A stretch of DNA of 64,000 nucleotides from Dyadobacter sp. CY345 (GTDB lineage Bacteria > Bacteroidota > Bacteroidia > Cytophagales > Spirosomataceae). Under the pieces are notes generated by a model. The model ran no database searches, had not been told where the DNA came from, and was given only the letters and a program-made list of their open reading frames with translations. The stretch covers positions 124,001-188,000 of the forward strand of contig NZ_JAKFFS010000006.1 of NCBI RefSeq assembly GCF_021502725.1, written 5' to 3'. This document shows, one piece after another, positions 36,125 through 46,063 of this stretch; the stretch's first letter is position 1; the number at the start of each line of letters is the position of its first letter. The position numbers were made by a program, and so were the translations under genes.

Positions 36125-37000
36125 ATGGCGTCAGGATTTTTTGCGATTTTAGATGATATTGCCTTTTTGATGGATGACGTTGCCATGGCGACGAAAGTAG
36201 CAACCCGCAAGACGGCAGCAATCCTGGGAGATGACCTTGCTGTGAATGCGGAAAAAGCCACAGGTTTTCTATCAGAGCGGGAGTTGCCGGTATTGTGGGC
36301 TATTACCAAAGGTTCATTTATTAATAAAATTATTATTGTTCCACTCGCCTTGCTGCTGAATGCTTTCCTGCCATCAGCCATTACGTTTGTTCTGGTTTTA
36401 GGCGGGCTTTATCTCGCATTTGAGGGTGTTGAAAAGATAGTAGAATATTTTTTCCCTCACGAAAAACACCCGGAAGTTATTGCCGAGGAAAAGCCAAAAG
36501 CTGGCGAAGCTGCCGGCGAATATGAAAAAGCAAAGGTAAAAACTGCCGTAACAACGGACTTCATTTTATCTATTGAAATCGTAATCATTGCCTTGGGCAG
36601 CGTTGCCGGTCAGGACTTGGGTATCCAAATAATGACAGTTTCTGCTGTGGCATTACTTGCGACGGTTGGCGTTTATGGCATTGTTGCCCTGATTGTAAGA
36701 ATGGACGATGCCGGTTACAAATTGATTAAGAAATCAAACAATAAAGGATTTTTTTCCTGGCTGGGCAATGCGCTTGTCAAAGCTTTGCCAATGATTATCC
36801 GTATTTTAGGTGCCGTTGGTACCGTTGCCTTGATTTTAGTTTCAGGAGGGATTTTTGTTCATAACATACCTTATTTCCACCATATTTTCCCGGACCTTAA
36901 TGCTACTGTAAAGGAAATTGGAGTCGGTCTGGTAATTGGCCTGATCGCGGTTGGAGTTGTAACACTTTTCAAGAAAATATTTTTTAAGAAAAAGCATTAA
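36125..37000 (+). CDS. DUF808 family (YedI-like) membrane protein
   Basis: A 291-residue protein that begins MASGFFAILDDIAFLMDDVAMATKVATRKTAA, the hallmark start of the DUF808/YedI family. About six hydrophobic segments follow, for example near 67-83, 85-100, 150-165, 172-200 and 225-285, with an internal polar stretch (EKHPEVIAEEKPKAGEA). Family function is unknown; it is an inner-membrane protein. It is a single-gene unit with its own terminator (37018-37060). Confidence 0.85.
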   Translation: MASGFFAILDDIAFLMDDVAMATKVATRKTAAILGDDLAVNAEKATGFLSERELPVLWAITKGSFINKIIIVPLALLLNAFLPSAITFVLVLGGLYLAFEGVEKIVEYFFPHEKHPEVIAEEKPKAGEAAGEYEKAKVKTAVTTDFILSIEIVIIALGSVAGQDLGIQIMTVSAVALLATVGVYGIVALIVRMDDAGYKLIKKSNNKGFFSWLGNALVKALPMIIRILGAVGTVALILVSGGIFVHNIPYFHHIFPDLNATVKEIGVGLVIGLIAVGVVTLFKKIFFKKKH

Positions 37001-37017
37001 TCTTTTACTATAAATAG

Positions 37018-37066
37018 AAAATAGGGGATGCGGCATTCGTAAATGCTGAATCCCCTATTTTTTTTA
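37018..37066 (+). terminator. Terminator of the DUF808 gene
   Basis: AAATAGGGGATGCGGCATT at 37018-37036 pairs with AATGCTGAATCCCCTATTT at 37042-37060, with minor internal mismatches, and is followed by a T-run. It lies 18 bp after the stop and also may insulate the converging FG-GAP gene. Confidence 0.85.
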
Positions 37067-37195
37067 AACGGGTGATTTGACTCTGCATTGGCTGGTGCGA
37101 TCGTAATATATTTTCAGTAAATACCGCATACCTCCAACCAATTACACTTTCTCGGTCGATTCAATGTTGACAGATCTTTCACGAAGACATGGAAA

Positions 37196-40100
37196 CTACT
37201 GCTTAGATATGTCCATATTTAATTTATTAATCTGAATATTTCCGGAATTAATAGCAGTCAAAAGCCAGTTCTGATGATGAGCTCCTTTGAACAGTAAGCT
37301 TTTCCGCACATCTCCTCTTATCATCAATCCACTTTCTGAGCCAGGTACTGGCTTAAAATTCCCCTTTCCATTTCCTAATAGAAGAAGTCCTGTGGATGCA
37401 TCCTGCCGACCCATATTCACTTCATTGGGATAAAAATTGCCGGTCAGAATCACGTCAAGATGACCGTCGGCGTTAACATCAAAGGGTGTTATCCCGAATA
37501 TTGGCGACTTTTGCGCCTCGATAGGCAGCGCATGAACTTTGAATTTACTTTTCCCAAGATTTTCAATATAGGCACTTTGCAAATACGTGGCTTCCGCGCT
37601 GTATGCACCTTTGAGCTGGTCCTGGCCTAACAACTCTTCGAATGTTACACTGGCATAATCTGCATAATGAGGGAATTTTTTACGGAACTGGATTACCTGT
37701 TGGTTCAAAGCATCCCGTGGAACGCTGGGATAACACTTACCCTGAATAAAATAACCCATCAGCGGATCAAATGTACCATCACCATTAAAATCTTTTGCGA
37801 CGATTTTAATAGGTTCTTTCTCCGAAGCGCGGTAAAAAGTATTGAGCCCTTCATTACCCGCTATGAAATCCAGATCGCCGTCTTTATCAAAATCGCCGGA
37901 AGCCAAACTGTTCCACCAACCTGTAAACTGTGCCAGACCGTTATCAGACTTTTGCGGATGCAGCGATTTTCCTTTTTTGTTTTCAAAAATTCTGATTGGC
38001 ATCCATTCGCCTGCCAGAACAAGGTCATCATACCCATCCTGGTCGGTATCCGCCCAAAATGCGCTGCAAACCATGCCGGCATTTACCAACTCCGGACAAT
38101 ATTCAGACGTGACATTCGTGAATTTTGTTACGCCATTTTTCGAATCATTTTTGAGAAGATAGCTGCTTGCAGGAAGCGGGTATTTTCCAGGAATACTGCG
38201 GCCACCAATAAACATATCCGGATCCCCATCTTTGTCAAAATCATTAACTGCAATACACGAACTGCTAAGGGCTAAAACAGGAAAAGCCGTTTCCAGGGCG
38301 GGCGAGAAATGGCCGGAGCCGTCATTCAGATAAAACTGAATCTTGTAAAATTCTTTTTCCCCGACCGGCATTTTATTACCTCCGTTCGTAACGATTAAAT
38401 CCAGGTCACCATCACTATCAGCGTCCAGAAAAGCAGCCGCGTTGTTTTCGTGCAATGAATCCCTGGAAACGAAACGTTTTTCAAAAAGCCCATCCGTTTT
38501 TTGGATAAAAATTGTCGGCATTCCACCCCTGTAGCTACCTCCGACAAAAATATCTTCCAACCCATCTCCATTCACATCGCCGGTCGCCATGGCAAAGCCA
38601 TTTTTCGATAGCATTTTATGCATCGTGGCAGTTTGTTTGAAATCCACGAAATTGCTTTCCGTATGTCGGAAGTCAAGATTTTGTTGTTTTGTGATATCTG
38701 TGAAATAGGTCTTTTTCGGTTTATTCATAATCAGACCCTCAGAATCAACCGCATCATTTTGGTTCAAAACAAGCCGAAAATTTGCAGGAATATTTTTCAT
38801 TTTTTGTGACTTGCCTCCCGGCCAAACCACAAGAAGGCTGTCGATCCGATTTTTATTTCCAAGACCAAAATGCAATGTTGGTTCCACCGATGACTGGAAA
38901 CCTCTAACCACGCTCAGCTCGGCATACTGCACATCTTTACCTGTCCAAATCGTTACCTTAGTTCCGATTCCAGAAAGATTTCCTTTTATACCTTTCAGTG
39001 CAATATTTAAAGCGTTTGTTTTTTTGCTTTCACTACTGTTATTCTGATAAATGAAAGCTGGCGTATCAATATTATTTACTACCAGATCCAGGTCACCATC
39101 GCCGTCTAAATCTGCATAGGCAGCACCGTTGGAGTATGAAAGCTGGTCGAGCCCCCAGTCTTTCGATACATTTGAAAATGTAAGATTACCCTGGTTTTTA
39201 TAAGCGTAATTGGCTATCTGAACTTCCGGTACTTTTTTAATCAGCTCCATCGCATTATGCTGATTAAAATTATTGGTACCAAAACTTGAAAAATCTTCCT
39301 TAAACTGGATAAAGTCACGGTCGGTAACATCCCGGCGGTATCCATTGGTAATAAAAATATCTTTTTGACCGTCGTTGTCAAAATCGGCGATCAGCGGCGC
39401 CCAACTCCAATCGGTTTTTGCAATGCCGGCCAGCAAACCGACTTCGGAAAACACCGGTAATCCTTGCTGGCTTCCATCGTCTTCTATTCCAATGTTTACC
39501 TGAAGCATATTCCGCATGTACTGCAACTGATAACCATATTGATCAGAAATACTCATTTCTTTTCGGTCGTAGTCCTGCCCGGCAAGCATTTTTTTCTGCC
39601 GAAAATTATCCTCCGGAAGCATATCCAGTTGAAAAATATCGGGATAAGTATCGTTGTTGATATCAGCCACATCCAGCCCCATACCATACAAACTCGTGTG
39701 TGCAATGGATTTTCGGATTACGTTGTTAAAACCAACAATTCCTTTATTTTTCAAACCATCATTCAGGTATAGAATATCGCTGCTGATAAAATCATTGGAA
39801 CAATAAATGTCTGGGAAACCGTCCTTATTCAGGTCGCTAACAGACAGTCCCAATCCCAGACCTTCGTATCGAACGCCTGCTTCTTTTGAGATATTGGTAA
39901 ATACCGGAATTCCATTCGCGCCGCTTCCATCGTTACGGAAAAATTTACCGGTACTTGGATATGAACCATCGTCATAAGTTTTGCGTAGATAATTTGGGTT
40001 TTGAAGGTCCGGAGCAGAATTCATCATAAATACGTCCAGGTCACCGTCCAGATCTGCATCGAAAAATGCAGTTTGTACAGTAAACGCAGGATCGTTCAAC

Positions 40101-40630
40101 CCATACGCTTTGCCCATTTCCTTAAATTTCGGCATGTTTTTCTGATCAATACCCTGGTTCACGAAAAGCATATTTTCTACGGCCGAAGGATCTGCCGAAG
40201 CCATTTTTACATGTTTGGCAACACTCACATAAATATCCAGCAAGCCATCCTGATTGATATCAACCATTGATATGCCGGTACACCACCGATTGGTTTTTAC
40301 ACCCGCGACTTCGGTGATATCTTCAAATGCCCATTTTTTTGAAAGTGTGTCAATCCGGCTCAAATACAAACGGCAGCTCACCTGATTTCCACCAAAGAAA
40401 ATATCTGGCTTCCCATCATTGTTCACATCACCAATCCCGACACCTCCGCCGTTATAAAAATTTGTAAACGTAAAAGGGTTGATTGAGTCATTCGGGATTA
40501 ACGTATTAGAGAAACTTATACCCGTTTCATCTTCACCATGGGAAACAAAAAGGGTTTCCTGCTTTTTTTCACAGGAAAAACAAAGGAAAAGGAAAGACAG
40601 GAAGAAGAACGGATACGTAGATCTTTGCAT
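37196..40630 (-). CDS. Giant FG-GAP/VCBS-repeat lipoprotein with ASPIC/UnbV domain
   Basis: A 1144-residue lipoprotein: signal ending FLFLCFSCEKK (predicted Cys20), then many FG-GAP-type repeats with calcium-binding DxDxDGxxD-like loops, such as DVNNDGKPDIFFG, DADLDGDLDVFMM, DLNKDGFPDIYCS, DFDNDGQKDIFIT and DLDGDGDLDLVVN. In the middle, around residues 545-625, is an ASPIC/UnbV segment (GIGTKVTIWTGKDVQYAELS ... HFGLGNKNRIDSLLV). This predicts one or two integrin-like beta-propellers on the outer surface. Family members are often found beside SusCD pairs and are thought to bind glycans; catalytic activity is not shown. It follows susD 3 after a hairpin. Confidence 0.85.
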   Translation of the reverse strand: MQRSTYPFFFLSFLFLCFSCEKKQETLFVSHGEDETGISFSNTLIPNDSINPFTFTNFYNGGGVGIGDVNNDGKPDIFFGGNQVSCRLYLSRIDTLSKKWAFEDITEVAGVKTNRWCTGISMVDINQDGLLDIYVSVAKHVKMASADPSAVENMLFVNQGIDQKNMPKFKEMGKAYGLNDPAFTVQTAFFDADLDGDLDVFMMNSAPDLQNPNYLRKTYDDGSYPSTGKFFRNDGSGANGIPVFTNISKEAGVRYEGLGLGLSVSDLNKDGFPDIYCSNDFISSDILYLNDGLKNKGIVGFNNVIRKSIAHTSLYGMGLDVADINNDTYPDIFQLDMLPEDNFRQKKMLAGQDYDRKEMSISDQYGYQLQYMRNMLQVNIGIEDDGSQQGLPVFSEVGLLAGIAKTDWSWAPLIADFDNDGQKDIFITNGYRRDVTDRDFIQFKEDFSSFGTNNFNQHNAMELIKKVPEVQIANYAYKNQGNLTFSNVSKDWGLDQLSYSNGAAYADLDGDGDLDLVVNNIDTPAFIYQNNSSESKKTNALNIALKGIKGNLSGIGTKVTIWTGKDVQYAELSVVRGFQSSVEPTLHFGLGNKNRIDSLLVVWPGGKSQKMKNIPANFRLVLNQNDAVDSEGLIMNKPKKTYFTDITKQQNLDFRHTESNFVDFKQTATMHKMLSKNGFAMATGDVNGDGLEDIFVGGSYRGGMPTIFIQKTDGLFEKRFVSRDSLHENNAAAFLDADSDGDLDLIVTNGGNKMPVGEKEFYKIQFYLNDGSGHFSPALETAFPVLALSSSCIAVNDFDKDGDPDMFIGGRSIPGKYPLPASSYLLKNDSKNGVTKFTNVTSEYCPELVNAGMVCSAFWADTDQDGYDDLVLAGEWMPIRIFENKKGKSLHPQKSDNGLAQFTGWWNSLASGDFDKDGDLDFIAGNEGLNTFYRASEKEPIKIVAKDFNGDGTFDPLMGYFIQGKCYPSVPRDALNQQVIQFRKKFPHYADYASVTFEELLGQDQLKGAYSAEATYLQSAYIENLGKSKFKVHALPIEAQKSPIFGITPFDVNADGHLDVILTGNFYPNEVNMGRQDASTGLLLLGNGKGNFKPVPGSESGLMIRGDVRKSLLFKGAHHQNWLLTAINSGNIQINKLNMDISKQ

Positions 40631-40653
40631 AAGAAAAAAAGTATCTTCTATTT

Positions 40654-40692
40654 AAAAATATCAGCAGCCTTGAAAGAGCTGCTGATATTTTT
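40654..40692 (-). terminator. Hairpin between susD 3 and the FG-GAP gene
   Basis: AAAAATATCAGCAGC at 40654-40668 pairs perfectly with GCTGCTGATATTTTT at 40678-40692 around a 9-base loop, in the 71-bp gap between the susD 3 stop and the FG-GAP start. With A/T-rich flanks it fits a terminator or a partial terminator/processing site that lowers FG-GAP expression relative to SusCD. Confidence 0.78.
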
Positions 40693-40701
40693 GTGTAACA
40701 G

Positions 40702-42246
40702 TTAATTATAACCAGGATTTTGATCTGCTGGCTCGATCCTAGCATTATTATCTACCTCCTGCTGTGGAATTGGAAGCAATTCGATTTTATTAGCCTGAAA
40801 ATAGGTTAGCGGTTCTGCTTTCAATTTACTCAATTTTCTCCATCTAAGAATATCCCGGTTACGAATTTGCTCACCGCTTTGCTCAACGCGCCTTTCGTGG
40901 ACAATAGCATCGAAAACCTGGTCCTTCGTTGAAACCGGAAACCTGGCAGTCGGATATGCAGGCATGCTAACACTTTTACGTGCACGAATCATGTTAAGAT
41001 AATTGACTGCTGCCGAAATATTCCCAGCTTCGTTTTCTACCTCTGCAAGTGAAAGAATGGTTTCGGCAAAACGCATGATACGCTGGTTTATCCCGCCAGT
41101 AAGGAATGATTCGTTCATTTTATACATAAGCGAATATTTTTGCCAGCTCACTTTCATAGTCACACCATCGACAACCGACGAGTTACCATTCTGCTGTCCG
41201 TCAGTTAGCGTGTTTGCTCCATTATTGTATTTTTCGCCTGTGAAATAAAATGAGTCTTCGTAACGTGGATCGGTCTTTGCATCACCTTTTGTTGTCTTTT
41301 CAAATTCTGATAACAAACTATTAGAAGGGATGACGTTTCGCCATCCAATTGCAGAATATTCTTGCGTGCGGACGGTTTCAGTACCCGCTGTCGCTCCGTT
41401 GCCATCTCCATCCCAGTTATACACACCCCCTGATGGGAAGAAATTAACTTCGAAAATAGACTCCTTATTAAATTCTGTTTCTTCCAGAAAGTTATCATTA
41501 TAATTGTCAACGAGCGAATAAACGCCTGAGTTGTAGACTTTCAAGAGTTCAGTTTTTGCATTGGCATAATCTCCAAGCTGCATATAAACCCTTGCCAGCA
41601 ACATTTGCGCAGCACCCTTGCTCGCACGCCCCTGATTCGCTGCGTCATAAGTAGCAGGCAGATCGGCCTGGATCGCCTGCAATTCAGCCGTAATAAAAGC
41701 ATAGACTTCTTCGGCAGGTGATCTTGGCAGACTACCGTCGACGGTCATAACATAATTTTTATATAATGGAACATTGCCCCACATGCTCACCAGCTCATAA
41801 TAGGCATAAGCTCTTAAAAAACGGGCTTCTCCAAGCAACCTGTTTTTGTCCGCATCAGCAAGATCTGTCACTTTACCTGAATTATCGATCACCGCATTGG
41901 CGCGATGGATCATCCGGTAAAAGGCAAGCCAAACCGTCCCTAAAACAGAGTTTCCTGTGTCATGCGTACCGAGCAACAACTGGTTACGCGGCGTTTCGAG
42001 CTGTCCTCCACCTGCTGCCACATCATCGCTTCGCAGATCATGCAGGAAGAACCATTCTCTGGCTACGAGATTATTAGATTTGAGCATGGAATACACGCTG
42101 GTAACCGCACTGGTCAGCTCAGCTCCATTTTTATAATAACCCTCGACGGTAACTCCGTTCGGGTTCGTCTTTTCAAGGATATCGTCATTACAAGCGAATA
42201 CGATCCCGAAAAGACAGATGTAAATAATGATCAGTTTCTTTTTCAT
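40702..42246 (-). CDS. RagB/SusD family outer-membrane lipoprotein (pair 3)
   Basis: A 514-residue SusD homologue: lipobox FGIVFACNDD (Cys19), LEKTNPNGVTVEGYYKNGAELTSAV, FLRAYAYYELVSMWGNVPLY, MRFAETILSLAEVENEAGN and VHERRVEQSGEQIRNRDILRW. It ends LLPIPQQEVDNNARIEPADQNPGYN, where the C-terminal NPGY is typical of the subgroup. It starts 27 bp after susC 3. The downstream FG-GAP lipoprotein is separated by a hairpin. Confidence 0.93.
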   Translation of the reverse strand: MKKKLIIIYICLFGIVFACNDDILEKTNPNGVTVEGYYKNGAELTSAVTSVYSMLKSNNLVAREWFFLHDLRSDDVAAGGGQLETPRNQLLLGTHDTGNSVLGTVWLAFYRMIHRANAVIDNSGKVTDLADADKNRLLGEARFLRAYAYYELVSMWGNVPLYKNYVMTVDGSLPRSPAEEVYAFITAELQAIQADLPATYDAANQGRASKGAAQMLLARVYMQLGDYANAKTELLKVYNSGVYSLVDNYNDNFLEETEFNKESIFEVNFFPSGGVYNWDGDGNGATAGTETVRTQEYSAIGWRNVIPSNSLLSEFEKTTKGDAKTDPRYEDSFYFTGEKYNNGANTLTDGQQNGNSSVVDGVTMKVSWQKYSLMYKMNESFLTGGINQRIMRFAETILSLAEVENEAGNISAAVNYLNMIRARKSVSMPAYPTARFPVSTKDQVFDAIVHERRVEQSGEQIRNRDILRWRKLSKLKAEPLTYFQANKIELLPIPQQEVDNNARIEPADQNPGYN

Positions 42247-42273
42247 TTCAGTTCTTTTAATAAAGTGTCAATG

Positions 42274-45200
42274 TCAAAATCCTACACTCAAACCTACCTG
42301 AAGTGTTCTTGGCTGCGGATACATTCCGTAATCGATCCCGTTGATCAGCTGCGTTGCCGAATCGGTAGACGATCCGTTCACCCCGATTTCCGGATCAAGT
42401 CCTGAATATTTGGTCAGCGTCAGAAGGTTGGTCGCTGATACATAAATCCTGGCCTTCGTGATCGTCGCTCTTGTCAACGTCGACAACATCTTAGACGGTA
42501 AGGTGTACCCTATGCTGAAATTTTTAACCCGCATATAAGACCCGTTTTCAATGAAGCGATCGCTCGTACGGCTATTGTTATTTGGATCACCGCTAATTGC
42601 TCTTGGCACATCCGTATCTGTATTGGTCGGTGTCCAGGCATTAAGTACATCCGTCCCGGCGTTGAACAGGCGAAGCATCCCCTGCTCGATCACCTTCGTT
42701 CCGTTATAAATTTTGTTTCCCTGTACACCCTGCAAATACAAAGTGAAATCAAAGTTTTTATAACTTCCGCCAAAATTTGCCCCATAACTGAACTTTGGAA
42801 TAAAACTACCCAGGTATGTCCTGTCCGATGGTGTAATCCTACCATCACCATCCAAATCTTTAAAACGGATATCGCCGGGTGCTGCTGCGTCCAGATATTT
42901 AGTTTGATCATCTCCATCGACAGCATTGGCTGCATCGATTTCTGCCTGGTTCTGGAAGATACCGTCTACCTGCCATCCAAAAAAGGACTGTATCGGGTGG
43001 CCGGCTTCTGTTTTGGTGATATCAGATCCGCCAAAATCTGCGTTAGCTCCAGAGAATAGTGTAGCACTTTCCGTAGCAAGGCTCAATACTTTATTCCGGG
43101 TAATATCAAGATTGGCCGAAGCATTCCATTTGAAGTCGCCATCATTTTTGCTGTAACCCAATTGAAACTCATAACCCCAGTTTTTCATACTTCCAATATT
43201 TGACAATGGAGAAGTCGAGTAACCCACAGAATTAGGAATCGGTACCTGAAGCAACAACCCGTCTGTGTTTCTCTGGTAGGTCTCAGCTGTGAATGTGACG
43301 CTGTTGTTAAACAAAGCGAGGTCAACTCCCAGGTTCGTCATTGTAGTACTTTCCCATTTCAATTCTGTGTTTGCAAGCGAGCTGAAATAAGATCCCAAAA
43401 CCTTATTTCCACCAAAAACATAATTGCTGTTATCTGCCGCTACGAGCGCTTGCCAGGCATAACTTCCAATTCCGTTAAATCCGGTTTGTCCATAACTCGC
43501 ACGGATTTTTAATTCTGAAATCTCAGGAACCGATTTTAAGAATTCCTCTTCGCTGATGCGCCATCCAAGCGATAGTGATGGGAAGGTACCCCATTTATTT
43601 CCTGGTGCAAAACGGGAAGAACCGTCCCTGCGAATTGAGCCACTTAGCAGATATTTTCCTGCATATTCATAATTCAAACGTCCAACATAAGAAAGCAACG
43701 AGCTCTCGTCGAGCGAACTGGTAGCGTTCGGATTGGAAGCACCCTGCAACTCGTCGATGTCATTGTTTGGCCGGTAACCTGATCCATTCAACGTATTAGA
43801 CCGAAAATTTTGCTTGTCAACAATCGCCGTTACATTCAGCATGTGTTTGCCAAACGTTTTCTCAAAAGTCAGCTGATTGGTAATAACCGGTGAGAAATAG
43901 CTGGTGCGGTTGTCTTGTATTTCGTACTGGATCCGTGATTTAAACCCATCGTTATAAATTGGAAACTGATTGGTTGTGTTCGCTGATACGATATCCGCAC
44001 CAAAACTGAAACGATATTTCAGAAAGCTGGCAAGTTTCACTTCGGCAAAAATGGAGCCTAGTAATTTCAAACGTTGGTTCCGCGTGACATCCATCAATGC
44101 AATACGCACAGGATTATCCGGGTCACTACCATCAGCAGCTGTTGGCGAGCTGTATCCGCCAGGTTTGGTCGGGTCAGTGACAGGCCAGTAAGGAAGGTTC
44201 CGGATCATTTGCATCACCGCAGTACGGCCACCACCAAAGCCCTGCTCGCCTCGCGACTTGTCATAAGATACTGTTAAAGTCTGTCCAAAGTTCAGGAATT
44301 TGGTTACCTGATGGTCAGAATTTAAACGGACATTTGCACGCTTATAATTCGTACCGATCAAAATTCCTTCCTGGTCAAAATAGCCCGCTGACGTAAAGAA
44401 TCTGGAAACGTTGTTTCCTCCCGAAACCGAAATCTGATGTTGCTGAATCGGCGCGTTGCGGAACATGACATCCTGCCAGTTGGTATTCGTTTGCGCGAAA
44501 GTCTGCGTGGCACCCGGGTAAATTGGCTGATTCAGGTCAGAAAGCCGGCCCGGCATGGCAATACCTGCATTGCCAAGAAGTGCAGTTGCATATTGAATAT
44601 ATTGGTCAGTATTAAGCACATCGAGTTTTTTCCATGCGGATTGCGTACCCACATAAGTATCAAGATTTACGTGAAGCTTTCCATCTTTCGAGCCTTTTTT
44701 GGTCGAAATGATGATCACGCCATTGGAAGCGCGTGAACCGTAGATTGCAGCCGAGCTCGCATCTTTCAAAACTTCCAGCGATTCGATATCTTTTGGATCA
44801 AGATTATTCAGGTCACCTGCCGGAATTCCATCGATCACATAAAGCGGCCCTGAAGCATAATTAATTGAACCTATCCCCCTTATACGTACAACGGGTGTCT
44901 GTCCCGGACTACCATTATTAACTACCCTGACGCCGGGCACTCGTCCCTGCAACGCCTGTTCTGCGCTGATAACCGGCAACGCAGTTAGTTCTTTGGGAGA
45001 AACTGATGAAACCGCTCCCGTAAGAGAAGATTTTTTCTGACTACCATACCCGATAACGACCATCTCCTCCAAAGCCTGATCTTCGGCAAGCAATTGGATC
45101 TCAATGCGTGTTTTCGTACCGACAGTCACCTCCTGCCTGGTGTAACCTATGAAGCTGAACACGAGTATACTGCTTTCAGAAGGAACACTAATTGTAAACT

Positions 45201-45423
45201 CACCTTTGGTATCCGTAACAGTTCCCTGACTGGTTCCTTTCAGCGTGACATTGACACCAGGTAATGCCTCGCCATTATCGGCGGTCACTTTTCCGGCAAC
45301 CTGCTGGTCTGGCAATGACCCGGCAAATGCGACCTGCAAAGACAGTATCAGTAACAGCACAGAACCATGGAACCAACTTTCCTTGAACAAGGAAAAGATT
45401 TGTAATCGATTCTTCATACACAT
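42274..45423 (-). CDS. SusC/RagA family TonB-linked outer-membrane protein (pair 3)
   Basis: A 1049-residue transporter. The start is ATG 45423 (MCMKNR) or ATG 45417 (MKNR); the latter looks more natural. The signal peptide (SVLLLILSLQVAFAGS) precedes a CarboxypepD_reg-like domain (VAGKVTADNGEALPGVNVTLKG), the plug with GPLYVIDGIPAG and LKDASSAAIYGSRASNGVIIISTKKG, and a barrel ending RTLQVGLSVGF. It heads a unit with susD 3 and an FG-GAP/ASPIC-UnbV lipoprotein. A perfect TACATTTG box lies at 45553-45560. Confidence 0.93.
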   Translation of the reverse strand: MCMKNRLQIFSLFKESWFHGSVLLLILSLQVAFAGSLPDQQVAGKVTADNGEALPGVNVTLKGTSQGTVTDTKGEFTISVPSESSILVFSFIGYTRQEVTVGTKTRIEIQLLAEDQALEEMVVIGYGSQKKSSLTGAVSSVSPKELTALPVISAEQALQGRVPGVRVVNNGSPGQTPVVRIRGIGSINYASGPLYVIDGIPAGDLNNLDPKDIESLEVLKDASSAAIYGSRASNGVIIISTKKGSKDGKLHVNLDTYVGTQSAWKKLDVLNTDQYIQYATALLGNAGIAMPGRLSDLNQPIYPGATQTFAQTNTNWQDVMFRNAPIQQHQISVSGGNNVSRFFTSAGYFDQEGILIGTNYKRANVRLNSDHQVTKFLNFGQTLTVSYDKSRGEQGFGGGRTAVMQMIRNLPYWPVTDPTKPGGYSSPTAADGSDPDNPVRIALMDVTRNQRLKLLGSIFAEVKLASFLKYRFSFGADIVSANTTNQFPIYNDGFKSRIQYEIQDNRTSYFSPVITNQLTFEKTFGKHMLNVTAIVDKQNFRSNTLNGSGYRPNNDIDELQGASNPNATSSLDESSLLSYVGRLNYEYAGKYLLSGSIRRDGSSRFAPGNKWGTFPSLSLGWRISEEEFLKSVPEISELKIRASYGQTGFNGIGSYAWQALVAADNSNYVFGGNKVLGSYFSSLANTELKWESTTMTNLGVDLALFNNSVTFTAETYQRNTDGLLLQVPIPNSVGYSTSPLSNIGSMKNWGYEFQLGYSKNDGDFKWNASANLDITRNKVLSLATESATLFSGANADFGGSDITKTEAGHPIQSFFGWQVDGIFQNQAEIDAANAVDGDDQTKYLDAAAPGDIRFKDLDGDGRITPSDRTYLGSFIPKFSYGANFGGSYKNFDFTLYLQGVQGNKIYNGTKVIEQGMLRLFNAGTDVLNAWTPTNTDTDVPRAISGDPNNNSRTSDRFIENGSYMRVKNFSIGYTLPSKMLSTLTRATITKARIYVSATNLLTLTKYSGLDPEIGVNGSSTDSATQLINGIDYGMYPQPRTLQVGLSVGF

Positions 45424-46063
45424 TGATTTTAAATGTTAGAATGACAATTGTTTAAAAGCACGAGAATCCCTTGAAAAAGAGACAGAGACGAAAAACAGCT
45501 ACCTCACAAAATAAGATTATATCCAATTTTTAAAGGGAACAATCCTATAATACAAATGTATAATAATTTTATTATTTGTCACCGATACACTTAAATAAAT
45601 ATTATTTTTTGATGAATAATTTTTATTAAATTAATAATGGTTACAAAAGCCAGTGAGAAGATTCGAGATAATTTCTTCTATAATTAAATGAATTTGGAGA
45701 AAAATTGAAGACTGATATTTTATGTTGAAATCATCTGTCTGTTCGCTGATTAAGCTATTAATTAATAAATTCCAGAGACCAGCAAGATCAAAATAAAGGC
45801 ACAATGACGTTTTTTCAAGACTTATTAATCTGGAAATTTACAGCTGCTGCGGAGCTCAAAAGAAATAGATTTAATAACTGAGGATAAAAATGTTTGAGCG
45901 TGGCTCGTCAGAAGCTACTTCATATGAGACGATTGGAGATTAAGCGCAGTAGTGCTTAACAACTTAAACAAATGCAGAAAGAGTCTTTTTAAAGTTACTA
46001 TTGGCAGTGAAGCTGAAAAATTTCATACTGATATTCCCAGCCTCACCGCAGGAAAAAGCTATC
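45424..46063. other. Intergenic region carrying susC 3 leader
   Basis: 640 bp between susC 3 and the stop of the antiporter gene, both on the minus strand. The susC-proximal part is AT-rich and holds the TACATTTG box. No gene, repeat or terminator hairpin was recognised in the remaining ~450 bp. Confidence 0.45.
45553..45560 (-). promoter_or_regulatory. Candidate -7 box for SusCD operon 3
   Basis: Minus-strand TACATTTG matches TAnnTTTG exactly and would give a 5' leader of roughly 125 nt before the susC 3 ATG. No -33 TTG at 17-23 bp was found. Confidence 0.42.

Noticed and set aside
36094..36381. Minus-strand frame opposite the start of the DUF808 gene
   Set aside because: Shadow of a well-supported gene.
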